Positions 44,352-55,845 of a stretch of DNA of 64,000 nucleotides are shown one piece after another. The notes beneath the pieces were generated by a model, which saw only the letters and a list, made by a program, of their open reading frames with translations, was not told the origin of the DNA and did not search any database. Within the stretch, counting starts at the first letter, position 1. Every line of letters begins with the position of its first letter. This DNA comes from Hypomyces perniciosus. Taxonomy: Eukaryota > Ascomycota > Sordariomycetes > Hypocreales > Hypocreaceae. A program made the position numbers and the translations under genes. Location: assembly GCA_008477525.1 (NCBI GenBank), contig SPDT01000011.1:248001-312000 (forward strand). The letters are read 5' to 3'.

Positions 44352-45157
44352 ATGAAAAGACTTTACAAATTTTTGCTTTTCGTTGCTCTACATCTCATAC
44401 CAACGGCCGTGATTCTGTATTTCTCATGCAGGATACTTTCAAATCCTGATAATAAAAAAGAGGGAATTGTTAAGTTTCTGGTTTGTATACCATATCCATC
44501 TATGTACTGTATTTCTCTTTTACCGGCAAAGTTAACGCTTTTTCGTCAAGTTCAATCTAAATCTGTTTCGCCGCGACCTTCCTGGTGCACTTCAGAACAT
44601 TGGCGGCAAAGCAACGAGCCTCGGCAACCTTGTCCCTAGCCCTGTAATCAGTGCTGTAGCATCTGCGGAAACTATCGCCAGCCAAGCTCTTAACAGTATC
44701 CCAAAGGGACGCTCTATCGGTACAAAGTACGACTGCATCATATACGACGGACATTCGGATTGCATAAGCTTGCGAGCAAAATCACAAGATGCCTTGCGGA
44801 GCATAGATTCTGTAGTGCCGCCTATCAGGCTATTCAACCGCCTGTTTAAACCACACGCCCTTGCTTGAGATTGTACTGGGGTTTGCGCTGGCTTGTAACC
44901 TAACATCCACTTCTGCATATGCATCTGTGTACTTTTTCCCTAGAGCTCGCTTTGTTTCAGCGGGACTTGGTCTGCTAGGATTCGCCCTCTTCCTAGTATT
45001 TTTTGTATTCACTACGATGATTACGAGCTTCGCAGCCGCACTTGGGAAACAGGGCTCAATTAGCCGCGGCGACGCACGCGCTGGGGCAATCGGTAATATA
45101 ATTTCTGCCTCTGCACATGCTGTGGTCTCGATGGCATGCTTGTGGTGCGGTCTGTAG
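44352..45157 (+). CDS. Small tetraspan membrane protein (SUR7/PalI-like topology)
   Basis: Three exons: 44352-44480, 44551-44811 and 44870-45157, giving 225 aa. Span 1 is FLLFVALHLIPTAVILYFSC. An outside loop of about 95 residues starts with FNLNLFRRDLPGALQNIGG and contains a Cys pair (YDCIIYDGHSDC). Three closely spaced spans follow: VLGFALACNLTSTSAYASVY, LLGFALFLVFFVFTTMITSF and IISASAHAVVSMACLWC. The arrangement TM1-loop-TM2-TM3-TM4 resembles SUR7/PalI proteins of the fungal plasma membrane, but the typical loop signature was not confirmed. Intron 2 is supported by frame only; without it the protein would end after the loop. Confidence 0.65.
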
Positions 45158-45184
45158 ACGCTGAGCCGATCCAGATAGCAAGGA

Positions 45185-45470
45185 TGAACAGATGCCGAGT
45201 TTTTGTCAACCTCAGTAATGGATTCATATCACAAAACATTCCAACAGAACACTCCTTCACTCCAACCAACTAGCAATAACAGCCGGATCTGTAAAATAGT
45301 GATGAAAACGGATATGTAATTAAGATCAATTAGTAGCTAGTTTTCAACTATTTAAGCAGCAGCTTTTCCCACCTAACTTGGGATCAGCAAGAATATCGAA
45401 TTCAAATATTTTCATCCTTTCATGAGCTCTATAACTATTGATCAGTGATTGATAGTCTCCCTCATAATTC
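45185..45470 (+). repeat. Duplicated promoter-like block, copy 2
   Basis: Homologous to 33140-33450. TATTTAAG is at 45349-45356, the identical 33-nt stretch at 45360-45392, and an 8-codon ATG..TGA frame at 45422-45448. It lies upstream of the coiled-coil gene at 45798. Confidence 0.75.
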
Positions 45471-45797
45471 TGCTATTTCGTATCTACCCTGTTGCTATTC
45501 TGTTTCCAGCATCAGTGGCTATCGCATGTGTCTTTTGTGCTTTCGTAATATGACTACATTATCTATTATTGACACCTATCCTTGAGGTTTCTGTATTCAT
45601 GATGAGGCATGTCAACAGGGATAATCACTTCTGGATGTGGGGCCAAAATAGCACAAAGAGACGCTATCAATAGCTTTCAGTTTGCTCACAACGATATAAG
45701 CTTTAAGGAAGCCGGCAGCCTTGTGAATTAGTTCTTTCTCTTGACTGAAAGCTCGTTGCGCTCTCCGGACGCCACTAACGCTCTCTCAATTCCCAGT

Positions 45798-46163
45798 ATG
45801 TCAAGCAGTGTTGCTTCCGTCGATGAGTTACACTACCTACACTTGTATGAGCGGATACACCAATTAGAAAATGATCTCCAGGAAAAACAGAGGCTCAATG
45901 ACGAGCTTGTGCGACTGCTGGATGAAGAATCACTAAAACGGGAGATGTTGGAATTTGACATCAACCAACACAAAGAGGCTCTTGTAGAAAAGGTGCAAGA
46001 ACTAAAGGAGCGAGATCAAACCATTGACACCCAAAACTGTTTGTTGGGCTTTTCTTGGGCAGAAGCTCAGAAAATGACATTGGCTCAGCGCGAGAAAGAA
46101 CAGACAATCATGCTCCTGAATACCCGCATCGAAAATCTCATGTCAAATACATCACAAGGTTAG
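45798..46163 (+). CDS. Small coiled-coil protein
   Basis: A single exon of 121 aa from ATG 45798 to TAG 46161-46163. Almost the whole protein is a heptad-rich helix (HLYERIHQLENDLQEKQRL, QHKEALVEKVQELKERDQ, EKEQTIMLLNTRIENLM). No DNA-binding or catalytic motif. An upstream in-frame extension without ATG exists. The gene sits about 330 bp downstream of the promoter-like block, as does the 33684 gene at similar distance. Probably a scaffold or partner protein; family unknown. Confidence 0.55.
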   Translation: MSSSVASVDELHYLHLYERIHQLENDLQEKQRLNDELVRLLDEESLKREMLEFDINQHKEALVEKVQELKERDQTIDTQNCLLGFSWAEAQKMTLAQREKEQTIMLLNTRIENLMSNTSQG

Positions 46164-47048
46164 ACAAAGATGAATATGAGCAAAAAGCGAAAGTTTTCCC
46201 CGTAGTCGTCTAGCAATATACTATAGTATATTTCCGCGGGATTTTTAAATAAGCACTATGGCAGCATCGTTGTTACCATAGATATAATTTAACAGCTGTT
46301 GGCACCGCAGTGCGACAATCCTATAGGTCTTTTAAGTGATAAACTTTAGGGTTAGGGTTAACATTGGCAGGAGATTAGGGTAGTTGAGTACTGTAATCAA
46401 GTCACCGTTTATAGTTAGTGGAAATTAAATATACTGATAACAGCCAGCTTGTATTTATGCCAAAGGGTGGAAGCTTAGGGCATCTATATACATTGACTGA
46501 ACTCCGTGATCACGATTGGATTATTGCTCCTTTGGCTCGCCTTGGATCACGGTTGTTGATCTGAGCTATGGATTCTTTTGTACAAATGACGTATACTATT
46601 AGTGCGTCGTTCCGACTATTAATCCCTACCGGTTCATAGTAACGGCCATATTATAGAGCAACACTACACGCGGCGAGTGCGGAGTATAAGACAAACAATG
46701 TACATAAATCCAGGCCACTCCACTAATAAAACTCATATTCCATATCTATATACATATATATCTGTATATATTGTATTCAATCTGCGGTGCTGTAAAGAAT
46801 GATGTCCTGTATGTATGTATGGTATGGCAACGCCATACTACAGTATTAGGCACGATTCCCACACATATATACCACCGCCCACACAGTACCTTGATGAAAC
46901 AACTCGGCCAGAAGTGGCTGCCTACGCTACTCGCTGTATCTAGTCCATAAGTTGTCGAAAGATAAACATTTAGTCTGAAATAGGCCGTGCCACTGACATA
47001 TAAGATCATCAAGACACCCACATACCTAACCTGAAGGCCATAAGCATC
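46164..47048. other. Intergenic with short telomere-like motif
   Basis: TTTAGGGTTAGGGTTAAC at 46345-46362 holds two TTAGGG units. Nothing else recognised. Confidence 0.5.
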
Positions 47049-50000
47049 ATGAGCAATTGCAGCCATACTGGGTGGCTAAGGCTGTGGAAGAAAAATCACC
47101 AAATCATTCTTGAAACATCGGACCGGCCACGCCAGCTTCTTAAAGACATTCAAAATGTAGACGAACCTGTCGGTGTCATTATTTTGATTGGCAACCAGAC
47201 CAAGTCTCTTGCTTTCTCCACCCTCGGTCTAGAATACGGTCTCCTGGCGGGTCGAAAACGCCATGGAGAATATCATCTACAAGTTTCACACCTTCGAGCC
47301 AAAAGACCGATCATCGTCGGCGATGGTGATATACCCTCCCATAATAGACTACCTAGATCGTGTAAGCTGCAACATTGCCATGAGACGGCTGATCAACCTT
47401 TTTTGGAGGAAAAATCGATAGCAAAAGCGGTAGAGGCGTCCGACCATATCTATCAGAGGCTACTTTCTCCATTCGCAGATGTCGTCTGTATATTTGTTGC
47501 GGACATTGGAGGCATCGACAGCGCTATACGCCGCCTGACGGCATGGGCCGACAAGGGCCAGTCATCGACGTCGCCAATTCGCCCCGCATTGGTTCTTGTC
47601 GTAGCAAGGGGACAGAAAAAGCCGATGCTGAGTGCCATCAACGCTGTGTCGCTTGGGGATCATTTTCGGCGCATCCGCGTCGTAACCATCTACAATAACA
47701 CTCGTGGATTGAGATCAAAGAGAGTGCAATCGAAGATGTGCCAGCCTCTCCGTAAAGAGCTTCTCAGGTCCTTGGATCTCGTCCAACAAGACCGACTTGA
47801 CTCAGGCTTGCTCTTTTCGGCACGCCATACCGCGGAATTCCTCCTTGCCGCCCCGGAGAGCGCCGTCAAGTCGCCATGGGAGCCGTTTGATTTCATCAAA
47901 ATTTCGAGAGCGAAGATCCCCACTGCCTCGGACCTTTCGGCGCACCTTGTGGGCTTTCTAAAGCTAATTGATGATGCTGCTTTGTTGAAAAGTTTTGCAA
48001 TCCCACTCATAGCCTCCAGTTTCATTTTAGACCAGTACCCCCCCGGAATGCACTGTAAGCATGACAATCATGACTTGCAACCTCTTGGGCGTACTTAAAG
48101 CTAAATTGTCTGTTAGCTTTCAAACCCCAGGACGTTTTTCACACATTCTATCACGACGCATGCATGCAAGTGAGCAAAGACCTGGAGACGTACCGAGAGG
48201 CGTCTAATCTTCCGAGACTCCCATTCGACCTAATCCCCATAATCCAAGACGAAGTTACCAAGCAATTCCATCGATATAAAGAACTTCAATCGTCAAAGGA
48301 TTTACATCTACAGAACCTGGCCCATCTATGCAGGCATAGCACCTTCCCGCTATCAGAAGAGTCATGCCTCAGCTGTCTGCGGCGCAGGCCCCAATACCGC
48401 CTCCCATGCGGGCATTGGATATGCCAGATATGCGTCAGGATCTTCCACTGTCCGAGTCCAGAAGATACTTGGCTGTTCTGCGTCGATAAATGCATCCTCT
48501 GTGGGGTCAACGCAGGCGACCTACGTATCCGTGTCAAACCAGACACCGCAACAGCTCGCGTGCTGAGCATTGACGGCGGGGGAACTCGAGGGCGAGCCCC
48601 CTTGGAATTTCTCCAGGTCTTGCAATACGCCGTTGCACTGCCGTATCCGGTGCAGCGAAATTTTGATATCGTATACGGGACAAGCTCTGGTGACTCGAGA
48701 TATCCGATCCTGTGTTCTCTGACGAACGCAAGCTGACCACCATGACAGGTGCCATGACTGCTTGTGCGCTTTACATTAATGGCTGGCCCATCGAGAAATG
48801 TATCGAGTATTTTGAGTTATCATCAAAGTTAGCGTTCGAGAAGCGCCAGCTGTTTCGACTCTTCATACGTTTGTTCGGGCATCTCCCCATCATATCGCCA
48901 GCCGTTCAGTTCGTAATCTCGTTGTTGGTAGACAGTAAGTATTCGGCCGAAAGGCTAGAGATGATACAGCAAGACGTTTACGGTCGGGACCGCGCCATCG
49001 TAGACTCCAAGGAAGCAAGTGAGATGGGCACATTGCTCGGCGTGACGCTCACTAGCACAGACGACACAAGCACCTTCGTCGTGACTAACTACAACGGAGC
49101 CGGGGAGCGCCGTGACAATAGCAGTAAGCATAACCGCATACAGGACGATGAACACAAGCCTGACCACGTCCAGACTATAGCGTTCTCGACTCCAGCACTG
49201 GAATCCACAATGTACCTCTCTGGGAAATGTATGTTAAGCTTCAGATAACCCCCCCTCATCCTCAGGCATATAGCAGCGTGCTGAGTCAAAGCAGTCTTCG
49301 CTGTTGTACTGCGGCGCCATAGTAAGTCGATTATAAGCTCGTCCGTTAGGCATCCTGATGTTAAGCGGGGTTGGCAAAAGCTACTTTACTCCGCATCGCA
49401 TTGAAGGTGTGGGGACCTTCCAAGACGGCGGTCTGACATTCAACAATCCTGCCTCAATTGCACTCAAAGAAGCAGCGGCCATCTTTCCAGCCGCGACGGA
49501 ACCAAGCATTGTGGTGTCGCTGGGGACAGGCGCAACTTCGCCAAGTCATGATAGCGATGCACCGAGGCGCGCTTTGTGGAAAGACTCATTTCCGGCCCGA
49601 CTGTCCCGTGCTTTTTGGAAACAGGGCGACTCTAGTGATGCTTGGAAACAGTTGATGGCCCACCAAAAATTGGGCGGCCGCGGGGAGTTTTTCCGGTTCG
49701 ACATCGAGTTCAAGGCCAAGCAACCTGCCTTGGACGACGTAGAGGGTATGGGCGAAATCAGTAGAATCGCGCGAGAGGCCGCACTTGGATCAGTCGCCAT
49801 GGAAAAGCTCGCGAAATGCATTCGGGCCGAGCTGTTCCTTTTCGAGTTAGACCCGGCTCATCCACCCCAGCTCGTATCTGGCAATTACGAAGGCGTAGGC
49901 TACATTCTATGTCGCCTGCGAGCGGGAACAGCAGAATTCGATGCGTTCATGCGTCAGCTACATCATGCCTGTGCTTCTTTCAGATGCCAAGGGCGAACAC

Positions 50001-50281
50001 TGCCTGATAATTTTCAAGTGTCTCCTCATGTGATGATAAATGATGTCGGGAACTTTCGTCAAAGGGTAGCATTTCATTTACCGAGCCGACAACACCAGCT
50101 TGAAATCAGTCTACAAGAAGGCCCGTCATCTATCTGCCACATTAGTGGTTCGCCTTTTACTCTTGAACGGCTAATTAGACAGCAAAAACTTGATGCATAC
50201 TTTGGCACAAGTGACCACCGGAAGCGGACGCGCGTAGATGATACAATGAAGCAGCCGCTGAAGCGTCAAAGGTTGCAGTGA
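47049..50281 (+). CDS. RING-like/patatin-like phospholipase protein
   Basis: Five exons: 47049-48054, 48117-48689, 48749-49232, 49274-49321 and 49381-50281, giving 1,003 aa. The small exon 4 and its 41-nt upstream intron are placed by frame. The N-terminal 330 residues form a domain I do not recognise. Near residues 417-470 is a RING-like cysteine pattern (CLSCLRRRPQYRLPCGHWIC, QIC, then C..C). From about 483 a patatin domain follows. It has the oxyanion loop DGGGTRG, the nucleophile G-x-S-x-G as YGTSSGAM across a splice site, and the catalytic Asp in FQDGGL. Patatin enzymes hydrolyse acyl lipids at membranes. All dyad residues are present, so it may be active. Patatin-like genes are a recognised cargo class of Starship elements, which fits the DUF3723 and ferric reductase neighbours. 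Confidence 0.85.
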
Positions 50282-51466
50282 TTTGGAAATTTGGCTGTGC
50301 CAGCACGCGACATTAACCACTGTTATCCATTCCTTATCCCACATCACGCTCTAGAGAAGAAAATATGCACCTTGCCTAGCTCTAACTACCGAGAACCTTG
50401 AAAAATGTGCGAAAATGGATCGGCCAAGCAGGCCATATTTGCTAGGTTATAAATGTAATTGAGGATAGATGCCGGCCGGTGAATAAGAGTAGCCACCGAC
50501 ACGATGCGAGGGTCTAGGGTAAGCAACATGGACAAAGCAACCTCTGCTTGCATAGTTGGGAACAAATACTGCAGCGGCGGCTAGGGCGTCAGGAGAACCA
50601 AGGGGCGTAAAGCACACATTTAATGACTACCTTTCATAGCGGCTTTGACATATCAAGAATGATGTGTTTTTTTTTATATATATAAATATCTATATATCTA
50701 TATATATGTATCGTTCTCTTGTCAGATTAACTGCTATAGCAAAAGTGTAGGCCTGCTGTATTTCATAGTAGTAGTTTGAATAATGTTATATACAGAAAAC
50801 CGCCTTTCCACACTGGGTGGGGGACAATACTCATAGGGCCTACCAGGCGGACCAATCAATTATGTGTGTACAGCTCGCCAAAGGCGTTGCTCACAGATAG
50901 GTAGTTAGGCAAGAAATAGCGCTCTCCTAATTTCACAGATATCTTCGTGCCCTGTGGAACTATCCACATGCTAATTGGGAAAGTCTTCGCCTAAATGCTG
51001 TGACGCTGGTTTGACCACCTGAAGAGTTGGCTCTGAGTCGTGTCTTTGGACTGTTTCCTGGCCGCCGCAGCCTAGGAAACCACTCTCAGCAATGTAGCTG
51101 TACCTTATCCAACATCTTTTACCCTTTAGCTGCAAGAGAAAGACCCAAATGAAAAAAGAGTAGAACCACCCAGCCAGTAGTAACAGTAACATTTCTTCTA
51201 GCGGTACTCTGTAGTTTATGAGATCACCTACAACTTCTCTTCTTCACCATAAACACCAGCACCACTATAACTTGAGTAATCATGATGCTCAACAGCAAAA
51301 AGGCATTATAAAATCTTGTATAACGGATTTCGGTAGGTAACCCTACATTTTATGAACATAACTAAAGTGAGTCACTGTTGTCAAAACTTTAACCTGAGAA
51401 AACTAAAAGACCATAACCAATGTCGACTATCCTTTTTCTGGCCTGTTATTTTCCCCTAACTGAGCT
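50282..51466. other. Intergenic, no supported gene
   Basis: A (TA)-rich run is near 50672-50710. A 73-codon minus frame at 50971-51192 has a hydrophobic start but no other support. Confidence 0.45.
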
Positions 51467-51829
51467 CTATAGAAAGGTACTCAATACTTCTATTGTTTCC
51501 TTTTTACACTTCTGCAGGCTCTCTTGAGCTCTATGTACGTTCCTATTTCTCTCTTGCACCCCAAGTAAAACTGCGTTCTCCTGGCTGGCAAGGGCAGCTA
51601 AGAATGAGGATGCTAACCGGATTGTGGCTTCGGCTTTCTCAACGCTCACTGCGAATCTTGTACTGGTTTGTTGGCTTTTCTTCCCGGCCATTCGAGCTTC
51701 GAGTTTCTTTGCCCGGTCGTCATTGGCACATTGGATTATCTCATCAGCTTTTGCTGTAACAAAGATTCGACGTTGACCTTTCGTAATGAGTCGGACATTG
51801 TCGGGTAGTCGGATCCGTGGCATCTCCAT
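51467..51829 (-). CDS. Hypothetical small helical protein
   Basis: A single exon of 120 aa from ATG 51829 (second Met at residue 3). Rich in Lys, Arg, Glu and Ala, with long predicted helices (SVEKAEATIRLASSFLAALA, ERNRNVHRAQESLQKCKKE). No motif recognised. It is divergent to the bZIP-like gene at 52466. Kept because composition is unlike the surrounding noncoding frames; it may still be chance. Confidence 0.4.
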   Translation of the reverse strand: MEMPRIRLPDNVRLITKGQRRIFVTAKADEIIQCANDDRAKKLEARMAGKKSQQTSTRFAVSVEKAEATIRLASSFLAALASQENAVLLGVQERNRNVHRAQESLQKCKKETIEVLSTFL

Positions 51830-52465
51830 AATGCCAGTCTAATTTATTGTCCGCGGCGGAGATGTCGTTTTGTTTTAATTACAGAGAATAGACAAGTCAT
51901 ATAGGCATGGCCATCCCAATCAGGCTGTCACGACCGAATGCCACTAATGACCTAGATATTCTCGTTACGTTGCAGATTACTGTTCAGGTAGCTCCGCGCG
52001 TTGGGTGTGGCGTTGCCCTCCTAAACTCGGACGATGAGCTATTAGTAATTCAACCCGATCATCAGGGTGGTAATCTTAACAGTCAAGCTACCACTAAACA
52101 CCTTGGTTACTGATGGAGTAAAGGTGCTCCCTAGCGGGGCCATTGCCGGCTCGGCGAGAACTTGTCTAATCATCTTCCGGTCTGTATCTATATAAAGGGC
52201 TCTATTGCTCTCCCATGTCTGGAAGCTAGCTGGCGACGGAGAAATGAGGCCAGGATGAGCAGCCGTTTCCAGTTTATACCTGCCCTTTAGAGCTTTTTGA
52301 CGTACGTTGGCCTTTGCCTTTCATTCCGTTTCTTCCTGCCACTTTCCATTTTCCCTATTCACAACCCGGCTAAGTCCAACTCTTGCTCAAGAGCCAGATT
52401 CTGCTCCGTCTCCTTGCGGTTAAAGCACACTTCATAAGTGCAAGTATAGGAAAGGCACTCTCAAC
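51830..52465. other. Intergenic; promoter region of the 52466 gene
   Basis: CTATATAAAG at 52188-52197 is a possible TATA box, about 270 bp before the ATG. Confidence 0.4.
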
Positions 52466-53026
52466 ATGAAGATCAATTCTCTGCTCAATCCCGCGCCACA
52501 GTGGACAGCACCAGACCACACAGCATATGGGCAACTAATTGCAAGTGTCGGCGAACCTGCACTGTCCAGCCGATCCTCCCATGTTCAGCCTATTCAAAAT
52601 TTCTGCCCTTACTACGACCACTATCAGGCAGGACGAACTGGACCTATTGGGATTCACCAACCTCTGGGAACGGTATCCGAAAATCGCGATCAAACAGTTA
52701 CTCTAACGAGACCGGACTCCCAGCTGGGTGACCTTTACAGTCAACTACAGGCATTGAAAGGAATGAAATATCTCTATATGCTTCTGCCAGGAAATGAGGC
52801 ACCAATTCAGGTTCCGATAGACCGTTCAAACACTTCGAGGGAAATGGACGAGAAACGACGGCGTGATGCTAGGGTGTCGACACGGTATCGCAATAGGCAA
52901 GCGGTACTGGACGAGATTGCCGAAAATGAAGAAAAGCTGCAACAGGTACTGCAGAATTTTGAGCATCTTAGACAGCTAAGGGATTTATACCAAGATAAAA
53001 TCAGCCGACTCAGGGAATTTTTGTGA
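52466..53026 (+). CDS. bZIP-like transcription factor
   Basis: A single exon of 186 aa, ATG 52466 to TGA 53024-53026. The C-terminal 60 residues read as basic region plus leucine zipper. EKRRRDARVSTRYRNRQ resembles the N-x(7)-R basic motif, with Asn replaced, followed by heptads of LDEIAENEEKLQQVLQNFEH and LRDLYQDKISRLREFL. The N-terminal 125 residues are Pro/Gln/Ser-rich and probably disordered. The missing canonical Asn leaves DNA specificity open. Likely nuclear. It is tail-to-tail with the truncated Zn2Cys6 gene at 53609-54483. Confidence 0.65.
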   Translation: MKINSLLNPAPQWTAPDHTAYGQLIASVGEPALSSRSSHVQPIQNFCPYYDHYQAGRTGPIGIHQPLGTVSENRDQTVTLTRPDSQLGDLYSQLQALKGMKYLYMLLPGNEAPIQVPIDRSNTSREMDEKRRRDARVSTRYRNRQAVLDEIAENEEKLQQVLQNFEHLRQLRDLYQDKISRLREFL

Positions 53027-53608
53027 CGGGTATTGGTGGCGGAGAGATAGTCAACCATCTCAGAAGCTGTTAATGCCGACGACAGGCAATTATGGAAGGG
53101 AAATGACCTAGCCTATAAGCTACAATAGATAATATATCACTGTGTAGGCCTGCGCTTTTTCACATAGGTACCAATCGCCCCTTTCGTTTCGGTCCTTATC
53201 ATTTAATACATATTTAATATGAAATGGATGATTGCGTCAGTTTAACAGGTTTCGTGACTCATATCATCGTATCTTAGATCCAACAATCGCAAGCCTCATT
53301 TGCACAATCCCATTCCAGCAATGATTCTTCTACTCTCAGTGGCTCTAAGTAAGGGTGATTAAGGAGAGGGAAGGATATATCTAGTTTTGTGTTGTCGTGC
53401 GGAAGGAAAGCACAGAAGCGTGATTGGTTCCGCCATCTGTACATAATCTCAACGATCTGAGCCTGCCTGCTTTAGCTACATTCCGCCACACCGGGTAGCT
53501 TTATTTCAGGGTGTTTCCTACCGTACAAGCACCTCGTACATGCGACTCTCTGATCGAACTATGGACGTTATAAGCTAGCGCTTGTTGGCAGTCACCGATA
53601 TCTAGAGC
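53027..53608. other. Intergenic; expected position of lost TF exons
   Basis: No minus-strand frame continuing the Zn2Cys6 gene was found here. Nothing else recognised. Confidence 0.45.
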
Positions 53609-54483
53609 TCACCTATCTGTCGCCTGCCAGGAGAGTACAAGAGTTGCCGCCAGGATAGCATCGGAAGTGTCGCGAGAGAAGGAGCTGATGGCATCACATA
53701 AGCCTCTTATGGCAGCGCTGCTATGCTTGAGGGCCATTCCACCGACCCGGGGACAGTTGTTGTAGAGGCCGATATGCGTAGCGGAGAGAGCAAGCAGCGC
53801 ATGCATGACGTATGGCGTTGAAGCACCGATAGTAAGAAGACTAGTACATGGAGTTAGTAGTAACATTAAATGAGGAACCCGGTATAAATAAAACTTACGT
53901 GGGAATGTTGCTGACCCAGAAGGAAAATTCACCTGTGTGGACAAGTCTGTGATATAAGGTTGCAATGTGATAGATGAGCCGTAACTCCTCGACTGAATAT
54001 AAACGTGACATAGGAGGCACATGAGCCTCCAGAAACGGGAAGGGGAAGACCCCAGTTCTCTGCCATCTATTAATGGCTGCTCTGATCTTGGGCGTCCACA
54101 GGAGGTCGGGTTCATCTGCATTTGTTCGATGTGTATCCGGGAGCTTACTGTCATTATATGGACAGCGGACGTTATGCGTAGTGCATTTACCGCTAAGGGT
54201 TGGCAAAATAGGTTATCAGTCCACTTCCGCCTGCGCCTAAAAAACTAGGTACTGACCACTGAGGAAAGGCCTCATCGCATCGCAAGTGTCGACGCTTACT
54301 GTGACACGGATTAAGTTGGAGAAGGTGCGGAGTGATTTGAACTTGATATACCAGGTACCACAGCCGGTGCGTGACTTGACATGGCTGTGATAATTTGGTC
54401 AGCAAATGTTACATAGACATTTTGTGTTGAAGGAAAGAAGCAACTAACCTGCGGCGAGCACCACGACGAGTTGTGGTAGGCAT
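53609..54483 (-). pseudogene. Zn2Cys6 transcription factor, truncated after the first third of its regulatory domain
   Basis: Exons 54483-54449, 54384-54352, 54298-54257, 54192-53899 and 53840-53609, giving 211 aa. Spliced together the cluster is complete: TGCGTC then KRRHLRCDEAFPQC then GKCTTHNVRC, each cysteine pair bridged by an intron. Next comes a sterol-regulator-like region (LLWTPKIRAAINRW, ELRLIYHIATLYHRL, YVMHALLALSATHIG). The frame stops with LSWQATDR, exactly where AG/GTGAGC would be a splice donor. Relatives continue for 200 or more residues, but no further exons are seen. The DNA-binding part is intact, so a short product could still bind DNA. More likely the 3' exons were lost. 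Confidence 0.75.
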
Positions 54484-55845
54484 GATGGCTCAATGAAACG
54501 GAGACTAACTGACAGTTGCTCTTGTTCTCAGTAGCTAGAGTGGCATTTGGGCCCTAGCTAGAGCTCAAATATTAGGCACTTTAACTACTGAGACAGGAGC
54601 ACCTATCAGTTAGTCTCTGTTCCATTGAAGTATTATGCTCAGAACTAGCAAAAATGTTTGAGTTAATATGTACATATGTATGTATATACATATAAACTCC
54701 TTTTCATTCTTTTCATTCATTTCTTTTAAATTTAGCTCTTATGACCATTATACCCGCAATTTATTCTCTTAGTCTAGAAGTTGCCTTTTCTGCCTTCAAT
54801 AACCGCAAAGTTGGACCCTAAGCGCCAGATCCAATTTTGACAATGTGGACAGGATGGATACTTCGTCTTAACTGGCCAATTTAGTTATCAGCGGCGCGCC
54901 AAGCCAAAGGTGAGGTGAAATTTTTATTACCTACTTTTAGACGCTGTCGGTCATTGGAAACGGATAGACGGTAAGTGGCAGAATTAGACTACAAGGTAAA
55001 CTCAAAATAAACGGGTTGAAGAGAGCACACCCATATGATTCAATGACAAAGGGGATGGCATAAAGTGCTCCGTAAAAGTTATGGATAGTGAAGTACATAT
55101 TATTAGGCAGTTTTATAACCCGCAGTGTAAGTATTGGACCCATCGTACTGTTGTAACCACCTTGTGTTGTATCATTAGGGCCGCCCTGTGAACCGTAATC
55201 CGATGTTAGACCCTTTGTTGGACTCTCTGGGTTAAAAAGCTGGGATTGAGGACCAAAGGCGATAGTTTACCGCACAATTGCTTGTAATGGCACGATTCAC
55301 GATGATAGGCATGGGACAGCGAGTAGTCGTCGATGAAATTCCCTGGTTTCCAATCTCAGCATAAGTCAGACCATTTGGAGGCTACCTCATTCATAAGCCA
55401 CTGTATCGTCTCAGTTTCCCAGTTGCTGGATGTCCGGTCGATTCTAGGGACTAGGGGTGAATAGCCGAGCGTCTACATTGTGGGCCACATGTCTTTGTTT
55501 CTTGCCATACTGTTTTTAAAACGGCTTGGACCTACATTGCGTTGCCTGGAGAGGGCTAGCCATTGTGTAGCTCTCGTGGAGGACACTGCTAAAGAGACCG
55601 GACGAGATTGCTAGATGCTTAGATCTGGTAGAGTGGCGGGACGTCCGCAGTGAACGCTTCTATCTAAGAGGATCGACTAGCGGGAGGCATAAGAGAAGCA
55701 CTTAGACCAGGACAAAATAGTGGAGGCATACAAGTCCAAGCAAGTGGGTACACGCAGTTGTCTTCGAAATTTGACCTGCGACTATAAACAGCCATTATTT
55801 TATTGTTCAGACCACCCAAGCACGGCAGGGCCTTTGGTAAAATCG
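54484..55845. other. Intergenic, no supported gene
   Basis: Nothing recognised beyond short TA-rich runs. Confidence 0.5.
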
